The notes beneath the pieces are model-generated. The model worked only from the letters and a program-made list of their open reading frames with translations, made no database searches and had not been told where the DNA came from. The position numbers and the translations under genes are program-made. Below are positions 9,552 through 16,966 of a stretch of 40,912 nt of DNA, one piece after another. This DNA comes from a virus, in the IMG/VR virus record IMGVR_UViG_3300025168_000018, positions 1-40,912 of that record. One strand, written 5' to 3'. Within the stretch, counting starts at the first letter, position 1. The number at the start of each line of letters is the position of its first letter.

Positions 9552-10100
9552 ATGGCATCAACAATTAAAGCAACTAATATTGGAACTCCTGACGGAACTG
9601 GTTCGATTACCTTTGACCGTCCTATAATTACTGCATCTGGTGTAGGTGCTGGGAAAATTGTGCAAGTGGTAAATGTTATTGATAGTGCTGTAGCGACTGG
9701 AACAACCCAACTTCCAGAGAATGATACTATTCCTCAAAATACAGAAGGCGATGAGTTTATGACTCTTGCTATAACTCCAACATCAGCAAGTAATAAATTA
9801 TATATACTATTTTCTGCGGGTACATTTAGGACAACTCCGCTGGGTACTTTCAGTGCGGCTTTGTTCCAAGATTCAACCGCTAATGCTCTTGCAGGGACAA
9901 TGACAACCTTTGCTAATGGCTGGGGGCAACGAATCGAGTTGACTCATTATATGACTTCTGGAACGACATCATCCACAACATTTAAAATAAGAGCTGGGAA
10001 TACTAATGCGGCTACTACAACTTTTAACGGTGCTAGTGGTTCTAGATATTTTGGTGGTGTAATGTCATCAACGCTTACAATAATGGAGATAGCAGTATGA
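9552..10100 (+). CDS. Fibre-tip/receptor-binding-like protein 1
   Basis: A 182-residue beta-rich protein. It begins with a short repeat-like trimerisation segment (GTPDGTGSITFDRPIITASG), then a KIVQVVNVIDSAVATGTTQLP stretch and IPQNTEGDEFMTLAITPTSA. I recognise that pattern from C-terminal tip domains of many podovirus and siphovirus fibres. No signal peptide. It lies 10 bp after the main fibre behind an AAGGA site, and its stop overlaps the start of the next small gene. It probably attaches to or replaces the tip of the main fibre. Confidence 0.65.
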   Translation: MASTIKATNIGTPDGTGSITFDRPIITASGVGAGKIVQVVNVIDSAVATGTTQLPENDTIPQNTEGDEFMTLAITPTSASNKLYILFSAGTFRTTPLGTFSAALFQDSTANALAGTMTTFANGWGQRIELTHYMTSGTTSSTTFKIRAGNTNAATTTFNGASGSRYFGGVMSSTLTIMEIAV

Positions 10101-10378
10101 CCAACATAGGTGAAGTAATCGGCTGGAAGTTTAACCATCAAGAAGGAATGTGTACCAGAGATGGAGTCATAACTAAATTTCCAAACGGCATCCCATCACA
10201 GGCTGACCAAGACAAGTGGACTAAGGAATATGAAGAATACTTGTCAGCTAATGCTCATAAAGAAAAACGTAAACCCCTCTATGGAACTTGGGAGGAACAA
10301 CTAGACATGATGTATCACGGAACGTGGAAGGATCATGTGGCTAAGATAAAAAGAGATATACCGAAGGAGAATAAATAA
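10097..10378 (+). CDS. Small fibre-partner protein 1
   Basis: A 93-residue, charged, soluble protein ending in EEQLDMMYHGTWKDHVAKIKRDIPK. This relates to the D-x-x-(Y/F)-x-x-...-G-(T)-W-x-D-(H/K)-(I/V)-x-x-I-K-x-x-x-P-K motif of small phage genes that usually follow fibre genes, which are suspected assembly chaperones or tip accessories. The gene at 11975 ends with the same motif. ATGA overlaps at both ends (10097-10100 with the fibre tip, 10378 with the next gene) imply translational coupling. The exact function is not established. Confidence 0.6.
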   Translation: MTNIGEVIGWKFNHQEGMCTRDGVITKFPNGIPSQADQDKWTKEYEEYLSANAHKEKRKPLYGTWEEQLDMMYHGTWKDHVAKIKRDIPKENK

Positions 10379-10950
10379 TGAGTCCCCAAATAGATTTCGA
10401 TGGAGCTAATAGTCTAGTCAAAACAGACAAGATACAGGGACAAAGTGGAACAACTGTAACCGTCCCTACAGGCCACACCGTTGCAATCACGGATGCTGGT
10501 AGATTGACCGTTGCTGGTATGGCTATTGGTAATGGCTTTGAAGTGGGGGCTAGGGCTTATAGTGCTGTTAATCAAACTTTTTCCAACGCAACTAGAACAA
10601 TAGTAGAACTTGAGGCAGAATCTTATGATTTAAACTCAGATTTTAATACGACTACTGATCGGTATGTAGCTCCCACAACAGGGGAGTATCTAGTTATTGG
10701 TGGTTGCAAACTGAGTGCTTTAACTGATGCGGCTACTTATCAAACAGAACTTCAAATTAATGGTAGTTTAATGACCTATAATATTGCACATACTTCAATG
10801 ACAGCAAATAAAAATAATATAGTTTCTGATATTTACCAACTTAGTGCAACTGATTATGTTCAGCTATCTATCTACCAAACTACTGGTAGTGATAAAACCA
10901 GTCACGCAAACGAAGGGAATGTTTTTCTTGCCGTACATAGACTTTCATAG
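10378..10950 (+). CDS. Fibre-tip protein 2, C1q/jelly-roll-like
   Basis: A 190-residue protein. Residues 1-60 form a repetitive beta segment ending TVAGMAIGNG, typical of a triple-beta shaft. Residues 60-190 resemble a C1q/TNF-like jelly roll: aromatic/Asn start (ARAYSAVNQTFSN), a central FNTTTDRYVAPTTGEYLVIGG strand pair, and a hydrophobic C terminus. Such trimeric heads commonly end phage fibres and bind glycans or proteins. Second of three fibre-tip genes in a row. The start overlaps the previous stop (TAATG). Confidence 0.65.
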   Translation: MSPQIDFDGANSLVKTDKIQGQSGTTVTVPTGHTVAITDAGRLTVAGMAIGNGFEVGARAYSAVNQTFSNATRTIVELEAESYDLNSDFNTTTDRYVAPTTGEYLVIGGCKLSALTDAATYQTELQINGSLMTYNIAHTSMTANKNNIVSDIYQLSATDYVQLSIYQTTGSDKTSHANEGNVFLAVHRLS

Positions 10951-10959
10951 GACGAACAA

Positions 10960-11277
10960 ATGCAATATATAAAACAAAAATCGACAGGCTTTGCAGTTTA
11001 TAGAGAATTTCCGCACGTTAGTACAACATTGACCGAAGCGGTCAGGCATACAGGGATTGCTATTGAAGATTTAGAGGTAGTAGAGGAAAACTGGACTGAG
11101 GATGAATGGAATAGTGCTTTGCATAATCAGTTATCTTATGAGGAAAAACGGAGAAAAAGTTATCCCCCAATGATTGACTACCTAGACGGCATAGTAAAAG
11201 GCGATCAGGCTCAAGTAGACAAGTACATCGCTGACTGTTTAGCAGTAAAAGAGAAATATCCAAAAGGAGGTAACTAA
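10960..11277 (+). CDS. Small fibre-partner protein 2
   Basis: A 105-residue protein that follows a fibre-tip gene by 9 bp. Its C terminus reads RKSYPPMIDYLDGIVKGDQAQVDKY then a Cys and VKEKYPK. This is the widespread Y-P-x-x-x-D-x-L-D-...-VKxxYPK motif of small proteins encoded next to phage fibres. Function not proven; an assembly-chaperone or tip-accessory role is inferred from position only. An AAAAGGAGGT site at its 3' end serves the next gene, which starts with TTG. Confidence 0.6.
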   Translation: MQYIKQKSTGFAVYREFPHVSTTLTEAVRHTGIAIEDLEVVEENWTEDEWNSALHNQLSYEEKRRKSYPPMIDYLDGIVKGDQAQVDKYIADCLAVKEKYPKGGN

Positions 11278-11278
11278 A

Positions 11279-11962
11279 TTGGCAATTGCAATCTCAGGAT
11301 CAGGTACAGTCACTGGCATCAGCGTTGGTGGGCTGCCAGATGGAGTAGTGGATGCCGGAACGCTTGCGACTAACTCGGTGGATTCGGCAGAGTTAATAGA
11401 TGGTTCTGTTGATGCTAGTCATTTAGCTAGTGGTGTCGGTGGTGGAGTGTGGACATTAATAGGAACTTCAGTTGCTAGTACTGATGCAACAGTCACACAA
11501 ACTGGGATTAACACTACTTATGAAACCTATGCTATTGTTTTTTCAGATATAACGCTTTCAGTAGACGGAAATCATATTTATTTTAGATGTGGTGATTCAA
11601 GTGGAATTGATTCTGGAGCTTCAGATTATGCTTGGCATATGGTTAAAACTGCAACTGGCTCACCTACAACATTTTCCGCTTATGGTGACACTGCGGATGC
11701 ACAACTCCGAATTGGTGGAGATGTTGGCAATGATACTGGAGAAGGTATGTCTGGAATTATGTATGTTAGTCCGTCCGATGGGAGTGGTAAACCTATGTTT
11801 TATGGCAATTTTGTTACGCAAACAACAGGAGGGCTTCCAGTTGGGGGTTCTATTTATGGGGCAAGAAACGCTGTAATCACTTTGACCCAAGTTCAATTAG
11901 TTGCTCAAAGTGGAACTATTGCAACTGGTAGGATGTCGGTGTTTGGGATTAAACATACATAG
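11279..11962 (+). CDS. Fibre-tip protein 3 (TTG start)
   Basis: A 227-residue beta-rich protein. A GSGTVTGISVGGLPDGVVDAG repeat-like shaft and a DSAELIDGSVDASHLASG segment (a common fibre linker) precede a C-terminal domain of about 150 residues with VWTLIGTSVASTDATVTQTG followed by an ETYAIVFSDI strand. I recognise the layout from receptor-binding tips of environmental phages. No ATG fits. TTG at 11279 lies 7-8 bases after a strong AAAAGGAGGT, which makes it the likely start. Third member of the fibre-tip series. Confidence 0.65.
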   Translation: MAIAISGSGTVTGISVGGLPDGVVDAGTLATNSVDSAELIDGSVDASHLASGVGGGVWTLIGTSVASTDATVTQTGINTTYETYAIVFSDITLSVDGNHIYFRCGDSSGIDSGASDYAWHMVKTATGSPTTFSAYGDTADAQLRIGGDVGNDTGEGMSGIMYVSPSDGSGKPMFYGNFVTQTTGGLPVGGSIYGARNAVITLTQVQLVAQSGTIATGRMSVFGIKHT

Positions 11963-11974
11963 AAAGGATTTTTA

Positions 11975-12226
11975 ATGACACGATTTAAGCAAATAGATGG
12001 CATACGGATGCCATTTACAAAAGAAGAAGAAATAGCTAAAGACGCAGAGGAAAAGGCTTGGGCTGATAAACAAGTTGAACTTGCAAAAACTCAATACAAA
12101 AGAGACAGGAAAGCAGAATACGATCAGCTTAACCAGTATGAAATGATGTTTGACGATAAAAGAGATGGTACTACCACTTGGGTGGATAAAATAAACGAGA
12201 TAAAAGCTAAACACCCAAAACCATAA
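11975..12226 (+). CDS. Small fibre-partner protein 3
   Basis: An 83-residue, Lys/Glu-rich protein. Its C terminus YEMMFDDKRDGTTTWVDKI...KHPKP matches the small-partner motif also seen in the gene at 10097. It follows fibre-tip 3 by 12 bp behind an AAAGGA site. The three fibre-tip/partner pairs thus share one architecture. No domain of known activity was seen. Confidence 0.6.
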   Translation: MTRFKQIDGIRMPFTKEEEIAKDAEEKAWADKQVELAKTQYKRDRKAEYDQLNQYEMMFDDKRDGTTTWVDKINEIKAKHPKP

Positions 12227-12238
12227 GGAGTTTAGTTA

Positions 12239-12493
12239 GTGCCAGACGAAATCAAGGAGGTATTGGAAAAATTAACGGATATGCACATTGATATACGGTT
12301 GATGAAATCTGACCTGGAAGCAACCCGGCAGATTGTCCAGGAACACCATACAACGCTTTTTGGAAATGGATCTGATGGGCTTCGGATTCGCGTGGACCGC
12401 ATAGAAACAGCCCATAAAACTGTTAATAGGGTTTGGTTATTTTTAACTGCGGGAATAGCGACTATTGCTGCATGGCTAGGTGTTAATAAATGA
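12239..12493 (+). CDS. Coiled coil plus C-terminal membrane anchor; XhlA/holin-like
   Basis: An 84-residue protein starting GTG at 12239 behind AAGGAG. Residues 1-60 are amphipathic and charged (helical, coiled-coil-like). Residues ~64-80 (VWLFLTAGIATIAAWLG) form one transmembrane helix with a short tail. The layout resembles haemolysin XhlA-type proteins and small phage membrane accessories, but no lysin lies next to it. It leads the membrane/secreted-protein cassette. It could be a second holin or an anchor for neighbouring envelope proteins. The stop overlaps the next ATG (ATGA). Confidence 0.55.
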   Translation: MPDEIKEVLEKLTDMHIDIRLMKSDLEATRQIVQEHHTTLFGNGSDGLRIRVDRIETAHKTVNRVWLFLTAGIATIAAWLGVNK

Positions 12494-13050
12494 TATGGAA
12501 GTTTTTAATATTTATTCTTTTTATCCCCTCACTTGCGTTTGCCGTAGATACTAACACAACAGTGTCCTCAACTGTTACTGGCACCTCAAGCAATACTGTT
12601 ACTGGTACAACCACAGTTGATAGAACCCCCAGCACCGCCGCTTCTCCAAACATAATGTTAAACAATCAAGATGTTTGTACTACTGCTATGGCTGGCGCGG
12701 CTCAATCTGCGTGGTTTGGTCTTTCTTTTGGTAATACGGTTGTCGATAAGAACTGCGAAAGATTAAAATTAGCCCGGTCACTCTATGGCATGGGGATGAA
12801 GGTCGCATCAGTCAGCCTCTTATGCCAAGACACCAGAGTGTTCCAAGCTATGGAACAGGCAGGAACACCCTGTCCCGTTGATGGCAAACTTGGAGAAGAA
12901 GCCAAACAGATATGGGATAAAGAACCCCATAGACGACCTGATTACCAGGAATGGAAAAACAAAAAAGAAAATCAAAAAGTTGTTGAGCTAAATAACCATA
13001 CAGGCAATACATATTCTAGCGGAGAGGTAGAGTGGGAGGAAGACTTTTAA
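12490..13050 (+). CDS. Secreted protein with Cys pairs, conserved LCQD...AGTPCP motif
   Basis: A 186-residue protein with a clear Sec signal peptide (MIWKFLIFILFIPSLAFA, cleavage after AFA near residue 18). A Thr/Ser-rich spacer (20-50) precedes a compact domain with Cys residues near 62, 89, 112 and 128 that could form disulfides. The segment KLARSLYGMGMKVASVSLLC followed by QDTRVFQAMEQAGTPCP resembles a family I associate with uncultured aquatic phages. Exported to the periplasm or virion surface; function unknown. Overlapping or abutting genes on both sides suggest one operon with the lipoprotein and large secreted protein downstream. Confidence 0.6.
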   Translation: MIWKFLIFILFIPSLAFAVDTNTTVSSTVTGTSSNTVTGTTTVDRTPSTAASPNIMLNNQDVCTTAMAGAAQSAWFGLSFGNTVVDKNCERLKLARSLYGMGMKVASVSLLCQDTRVFQAMEQAGTPCPVDGKLGEEAKQIWDKEPHRRPDYQEWKNKKENQKVVELNNHTGNTYSSGEVEWEEDF

Positions 13051-13199
13051 TGAGGTATTTGGTGTTCATGTTATTGTTGCTACAAGGGTGTGCGGCTATG
13101 GGGACAATAGCTGCAAGTACTGTTGCTAATGCTCTGGGTAATGTTATAGGTGAAAAATTAGAAGAAGCGTATGATAAAACCAGCGATGAGGGTAATTAG
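13050..13199 (+). CDS. Small lipoprotein (49 aa)
   Basis: ATG at 13050 overlaps the preceding stop (TAATG) and the frame runs to TAG at 13197-13199. The product starts MRYLVFMLLLLQGC, a type-II signal peptide with a lipobox (LLQGC), so Cys14 should be lipidated. The remaining 35 residues are Ala/Gly-rich and end acidic (KLEEAYDKTSDEGN). Its last 29 bases overlap the next gene, which starts at 13171. Spanin-like o-subunits have this size, but a better o-spanin exists at 27432. It is more likely a partner of the neighbouring secreted proteins. Confidence 0.6.
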   Translation: MRYLVFMLLLLQGCAAMGTIAASTVANALGNVIGEKLEEAYDKTSDEGN

Positions 13200-14607
13200 A
13201 AATACAGCCTTTTTCTTAATAGGCGTAGGCATTAGTTGTGTATTGGTTTTTTTAGCTGAAGCCGATACAAAAACAACCGCTGATGTTACTGAAGATTCTG
13301 CCGGGGCAGAAACCTCCTGTTCAACAAGATGCACAAATTATAATTTTGATCCAAGAAGTGATATTGCTTCCGATGGTGGTGATGATGACGATGTGGTTTA
13401 TTGGGATCATCATGGCGCGCTTTATCCCAACTACAATTATGGGATTGATACAGAATGGAAGATTACTAATGATATTAAATCATTTTTAACTGAAGAAGAA
13501 ATGCTTCAGGGATTCACTATGGATGCCTCTGTTGGATTAAGGGATAGGAATTATGTGGGTGGAGATCCATTCACGATGAAAATTGAAGTTACTGATGGAA
13601 CTACTACTTATTCGGACCTAGCGTCATTTACAACCAGTGCAGGTCAAGATTACCAAACAGTAGTCAGCCAACTAATTGTTCCGCAGAATACATTAACCTA
13701 TTCCTTAGCAACATTTGGTTTAATCTTAGATGGAGCAAGTTTGACTGGTGGCTATGGTGGGCCACAGACAAATGCAATTAACTTAACTGCTACATACGAT
13801 ATTATTAATGACCAAGTTCAAAATACTATTTTAGATTTAGTAGCTAACGCAGTTGATGATATTGTTGTTAGTAGTGAGGCAATAATGCAGAACAACGATA
13901 TGTCTCCAACAACTCCATCTCCTCTAGGTCAAGTGGTAAACGCTAGTGTAGGTACAAATATGCAAATTACTATTGCTACCCCAGCTGGGCAGCAAATGCT
14001 TAATGTTCCTGTAGCCGTAAGCCCTGGAGCTATAACTATATCAGTTCCTAGCACAACAGGAACAATCCAGCCAATAACTATTAATACAGGAATGTCTGCT
14101 CCTAGTGCGCCACCTGTAGCTGCACCTCAAGTCGCTAGTGCTGTAGCCGCTGTAGCTAAAATACAGGCAGCACCAGCGCCAGTAGCTCCTAAAGTTTCCG
14201 TAGCCCCAGTAGCTAAAAGTACACCAACAGCACCAGTAAGTAAAAGTACGCCAAAAAGTCAACCTAAAAAGCCACAGAAACCGACAGCTAAACAAGAATC
14301 AAAACAAGAAGTAAAACAAACTAACGCATCTAAAGCAAAAGCTGTGCAAGCTATAGTTTCAAGAGTTTTAGAAGTTGTTTCAATGGCTGGCGGAGATGTA
14401 GATGGAACTAAATTAGCATTGATGGGCGCTCTTGGTGCCCCCGGATTTAAGGACTATCAACAAGCGGGTATACCGGATATGCCAATGTACGTTAGTGAAA
14501 TTCCTTACGATGTTGCGTTGATAGATCCGTTGAGTTCTATCTATACATTAGGTAGTGACCAAATGATGAATGAAATGATCGATTCACAATATAACTTTAA
14601 GAAATAA
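13171..14607 (+). CDS. Large secreted/anchored beta-sandwich protein with Ala-Pro-Lys hinge
   Basis: A 478-residue protein. Residues ~10-31 form a signal or membrane segment (NTAFFLIGVGISCVLVFLAEA). Residues ~45-215 are a beta-rich domain (DPRSDIASDGGDDDDVVYWD onward) with a Cys pair near 49/53. Residues ~240-310 hold a hydrophobic beta segment. Residues ~315-390 are an Ala-Pro then Lys-Pro/Gln rich hinge resembling TonB-like periplasm-spanning linkers. A compact C-terminal domain of about 85 residues ends KFDY-like, ...SQYNFKK. The layout suggests an envelope-spanning or surface-displayed protein. It does not match a phage structural protein I know. Overlaps the lipoprotein gene and is followed within 2 bp by a coiled-coil membrane protein. 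Confidence 0.6.
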   Translation: MIKPAMRVIRNTAFFLIGVGISCVLVFLAEADTKTTADVTEDSAGAETSCSTRCTNYNFDPRSDIASDGGDDDDVVYWDHHGALYPNYNYGIDTEWKITNDIKSFLTEEEMLQGFTMDASVGLRDRNYVGGDPFTMKIEVTDGTTTYSDLASFTTSAGQDYQTVVSQLIVPQNTLTYSLATFGLILDGASLTGGYGGPQTNAINLTATYDIINDQVQNTILDLVANAVDDIVVSSEAIMQNNDMSPTTPSPLGQVVNASVGTNMQITIATPAGQQMLNVPVAVSPGAITISVPSTTGTIQPITINTGMSAPSAPPVAAPQVASAVAAVAKIQAAPAPVAPKVSVAPVAKSTPTAPVSKSTPKSQPKKPQKPTAKQESKQEVKQTNASKAKAVQAIVSRVLEVVSMAGGDVDGTKLALMGALGAPGFKDYQQAGIPDMPMYVSEIPYDVALIDPLSSIYTLGSDQMMNEMIDSQYNFKK

Positions 14608-14609
14608 TT

Positions 14610-15218
14610 ATGGAAGTTGAATACGGTGGAGTAAAAGCAACTGGTGGAAAGCTGTTCATTATCATGTCCTTGTTGGGAACTCTTGGTGGGGGCTTGTGGG
14701 GTGGATTTGAATTTTACAAAGATTATATGGATATGAAAGAGCAAATTACTTCTTATGTAGCTCCAGATTTATCAACTTTTGATAAACGCTTAGAAGTCAT
14801 AACAACATCGGTGGATGGTGTAAAAGCTTCATTAGCACTTGAGCGCGAAGTGGTTAATACTGCGGTGACAGCGTTAAAGGAAACAATCGCTACAGAAATA
14901 ACTGCCGTAAAAACGATAGTAGGTGATGCCCAGGCTACAGCTAGGGACATTCGTACTGATATTAAAACTACTGTCAATCAACAATTAGATCAGATTGACG
15001 CAATAGATAAACGATCTCGCGCAGACGGCTTGGAGACTAGGCAAGCTATGAGGAATACAGAGAAAGAGGTGAGAGATTTGATTGCTGATACATCTAAGAG
15101 ATGGGATGATAAGCTTACCAAGGTGGATAGTCAGATAGAGGCGTTGGAAACTAAGCTGGACAAGAAGATAACTAAGGCATTAGAAAATCCACTCGCGGCT
15201 ATGACTAAGACAAAATGA
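14610..15218 (+). CDS. Membrane-anchored long coiled-coil protein
   Basis: A 202-residue protein. One hydrophobic helix (about 15-36, LFIIMSLLGTLGGGLWGGFEF) is followed by about 160 residues of heptad-like helix (repeated Ile/Val/Leu spacing, e.g. TALKETIATEITAVKTIVGD). This is a rod with a single anchor. It lies 2 bp after the large secreted protein and overlaps the next gene by 4 bp (ATGATG/TGA), consistent with one complex. Could be an envelope or virion tether; function unknown. Confidence 0.6.
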   Translation: MEVEYGGVKATGGKLFIIMSLLGTLGGGLWGGFEFYKDYMDMKEQITSYVAPDLSTFDKRLEVITTSVDGVKASLALEREVVNTAVTALKETIATEITAVKTIVGDAQATARDIRTDIKTTVNQQLDQIDAIDKRSRADGLETRQAMRNTEKEVRDLIADTSKRWDDKLTKVDSQIEALETKLDKKITKALENPLAAMTKTK

Positions 15219-15412
15219 TGTGGCTTTTATTGTTGGTCCAATTATCCGCTACTCCACAACCTTATGTTCTTCATGTGGAGGTGGTAGATGTTTTTGATAG
15301 CGAAAGAAAATGTATGAAAAAAGTAACCAAAATACCAAAAAAAGAAATTCCGAAAAACATAAACATGGGTTGTGTTCAGTTACAGAGTGTTCAAAAGGCA
15401 AAAAATCTATAA
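15215..15412 (+). CDS. Small secreted protein with two Cys
   Basis: A 65-residue protein with a short hydrophobic start (MMWLLLLVQLSATPQ), probably a signal peptide, then a small basic domain with Cys at residues 33 and 54 that may pair after export. Last gene of the secreted/membrane cassette, translationally coupled to the coiled-coil gene. No family recognised. Confidence 0.5.
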   Translation: MMWLLLLVQLSATPQPYVLHVEVVDVFDSERKCMKKVTKIPKKEIPKNINMGCVQLQSVQKAKNL

Positions 15413-15419
15413 ATTAGGC

Positions 15420-15448
15420 TTGCTATCTTGCTCGCAAGATGTTATTCT
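15420..15448 (+). promoter_or_regulatory. Sigma70-like promoter with palindromic operator in the spacer
   Basis: TTGCTA (15420-15425) and TATTCT (15443-15448) are separated by exactly 17 bp. The spacer contains the perfect inverted repeat ATCTTGC-TC-GCAAGAT (15425-15440). A protein bound there would block RNA polymerase, so the recombination/replication operon from 15484 is probably repressible. Near copies of the palindrome occur at 25492-25507 (14 of 16 bases identical) and in part at 24199-24210. Sequence match only. Confidence 0.5.
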
Positions 15449-15483
15449 TGGCTTGTAGTTAACAACAACAAGTAAGGAGTAAG

Positions 15484-16518
15484 ATGATGCCGTTTAAAAA
15501 AGCAGACCCACAACAGAAGTTTTTAAAGATGGGGATCTATGGTCCTCCTGGTTCCGGGAAGACTTTTACCACTTTACAGTATGCAGAGAGGTTAGCGAAG
15601 GTTTCTGGCAAACGTATTGCGTTTGTTGATACTGAGCGTGGTACTGATTTCTATGTTCATGCGGAGAAAGCGCGCCAGGTTCATCCTGATGCGTTTGATT
15701 TTGATGCTATTTACACACGTTCGCTTGCTGAGACGTATATAGAGTTGGCGGGTGATCCTAGTAATGGCACCAAAGGTATTGATTTTAAGACTTATGGCGT
15801 AATTGTTATTGATAGCATCAGTCATTTATGGGATGCGGCTATTAATGCTTATGAGGGTAAGATGAATTCGAATGATGCTATCCCTATGAACGCTTGGTCT
15901 AAGATTAAGAAGCCTTATAAGGCTTTAGTGCAGTTTCTTATGGATTCTCCTGCCCATGTTTTTATTCTTGGCAGGCAGAAAAATGTGTTTGATAATTCTG
16001 TGGAAGGTGAGCTCAGGAAGGTGGGGGTGGCTATGAAGGCCGAAGGTGAAACCGCTTATGAGCCTCATATATGCTGTCGTATGGAAGCAAGGCAGAATGA
16101 AAAGGATTCTACTATTACCAATTATTATGCCTTGTTTGAGAAGGATCGCACAGGTGTCCTATCTGGGCGTACTTATGCTAACCCTAATGCAGATATTATC
16201 GATCTTGTTTTGCCCTGTTTAAAGGGTTCTAAGCAGGCTCAATCGCAGGATTTGGATGATGTTGCTGATCAGGATTCTGTGTTGTTTGATAAGGATGAGG
16301 CGAAGCGTCTGGATAAAGAGGCTAAGTCTAAGGATGATTTGGCGACTTTTACCGCCGAAATCAACTCAGCTAAAGACCTTGAGGCACTTGCCAAGGTGGC
16401 TGAGAAAATTAAGAAGCGCAAACGGTACATGATGGGGGCTCATGTAGCCTCTTTAGAGATTGTATATAAATCTACTCATGGAACGCTTGCTAACCAAGTA
16501 GCTAAAGGAGATATATAA
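15484..16518 (+). CDS. Sak4-like RecA-fold ATPase (single-strand annealing/recombination)
   Basis: A 344-residue protein with a Walker A P-loop GPPGSGKT (20-27) and Walker B YGVIVIDSISHLW centred on D110, the arrangement of phage AAA_24/Sak4-type RecA-like ATPases. These promote annealing or strand exchange with an SSB partner. The C-terminal ~90 residues are Lys/Asp/Glu-rich and helical. The gene follows a promoter, a strong AAGGAG site and ATGATG. The next gene, 1 bp downstream, is SSB-like, the usual Sak4 companion. Likely role: recombination-dependent replication and repair, important here because no phage polymerase is visible. Confidence 0.75.
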   Translation: MMPFKKADPQQKFLKMGIYGPPGSGKTFTTLQYAERLAKVSGKRIAFVDTERGTDFYVHAEKARQVHPDAFDFDAIYTRSLAETYIELAGDPSNGTKGIDFKTYGVIVIDSISHLWDAAINAYEGKMNSNDAIPMNAWSKIKKPYKALVQFLMDSPAHVFILGRQKNVFDNSVEGELRKVGVAMKAEGETAYEPHICCRMEARQNEKDSTITNYYALFEKDRTGVLSGRTYANPNADIIDLVLPCLKGSKQAQSQDLDDVADQDSVLFDKDEAKRLDKEAKSKDDLATFTAEINSAKDLEALAKVAEKIKKRKRYMMGAHVASLEIVYKSTHGTLANQVAKGDI

Positions 16519-16519
16519 G

Positions 16520-16924
16520 ATGACAATTAAGTACACAGAAGACGAGGTTTTTAAATCTGACAATACTGAAACCGTTGAATACAAGAAGTTCGACGAGGGA
16601 ACTTATTATTGCGAGGTTAAAGAGGTGCGTGATGGGAAGAAGCCCAATCAGTATGGTCTTTGTTTCAAGGAGGTCGAGTCTGGCGATATTATTTGTTGGG
16701 ATAATCTCACGTTCGCAGGCAAGGCTTTAGGTATTGCTAATAGAAAGATTAAGACGATTGACCCTGCATTCAAGATTGGCGAGGAGTATAATGAGCAGAA
16801 TTTAGTGGGCAAGCGTGTTAGTCTTTTGGTTGAATATGAAACATTCAATGGCAAAACCAGTTTGAGGCCAAAGTTTAAGTCTGATAATTTTGGCTACGTT
16901 GCCGATGCTGATGTGCCATTTTAA
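16520..16924 (+). CDS. Single-stranded DNA-binding-like protein (DUF669/OB-fold type)
   Basis: A 134-residue beta-rich protein. FDEGTYYCEVKEVRDGKKPNQ followed by a KRVSLLVEYETFNGKTSLRP stretch fits an OB-like fold of phage DUF669/SSB-like proteins. The C terminus ends DADVPF, nearly the acidic SSB tip (DDDIPF) that docks SSB partners. The pairing with a Sak4-like ATPase supports the call. The start is 1 bp after the previous stop behind AAAGGAG, and a hairpin terminator follows at 16931. Confidence 0.7.
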   Translation: MTIKYTEDEVFKSDNTETVEYKKFDEGTYYCEVKEVRDGKKPNQYGLCFKEVESGDIICWDNLTFAGKALGIANRKIKTIDPAFKIGEEYNEQNLVGKRVSLLVEYETFNGKTSLRPKFKSDNFGYVADADVPF

Positions 16925-16930
16925 TGTTTC

Positions 16931-16965
16931 GGGGGTCTGTTTCATGGGGCAGGCCCCCTTTTTCT
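16931..16965 (+). terminator. Rho-independent terminator after ATPase-SSB pair
   Basis: GGGGGTCTG (16931-16939) pairs with CAGGCCCCC (16950-16958), 9 bp with one G-U, a 10-nt loop and a following T-tract (TTTTTCTT). It lies 7 bp after the SSB-like stop and just ahead of the next ATG at 16967, so it probably reduces rather than abolishes expression of the downstream replication genes. Confidence 0.8.
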
Positions 16966-16966
16966 T

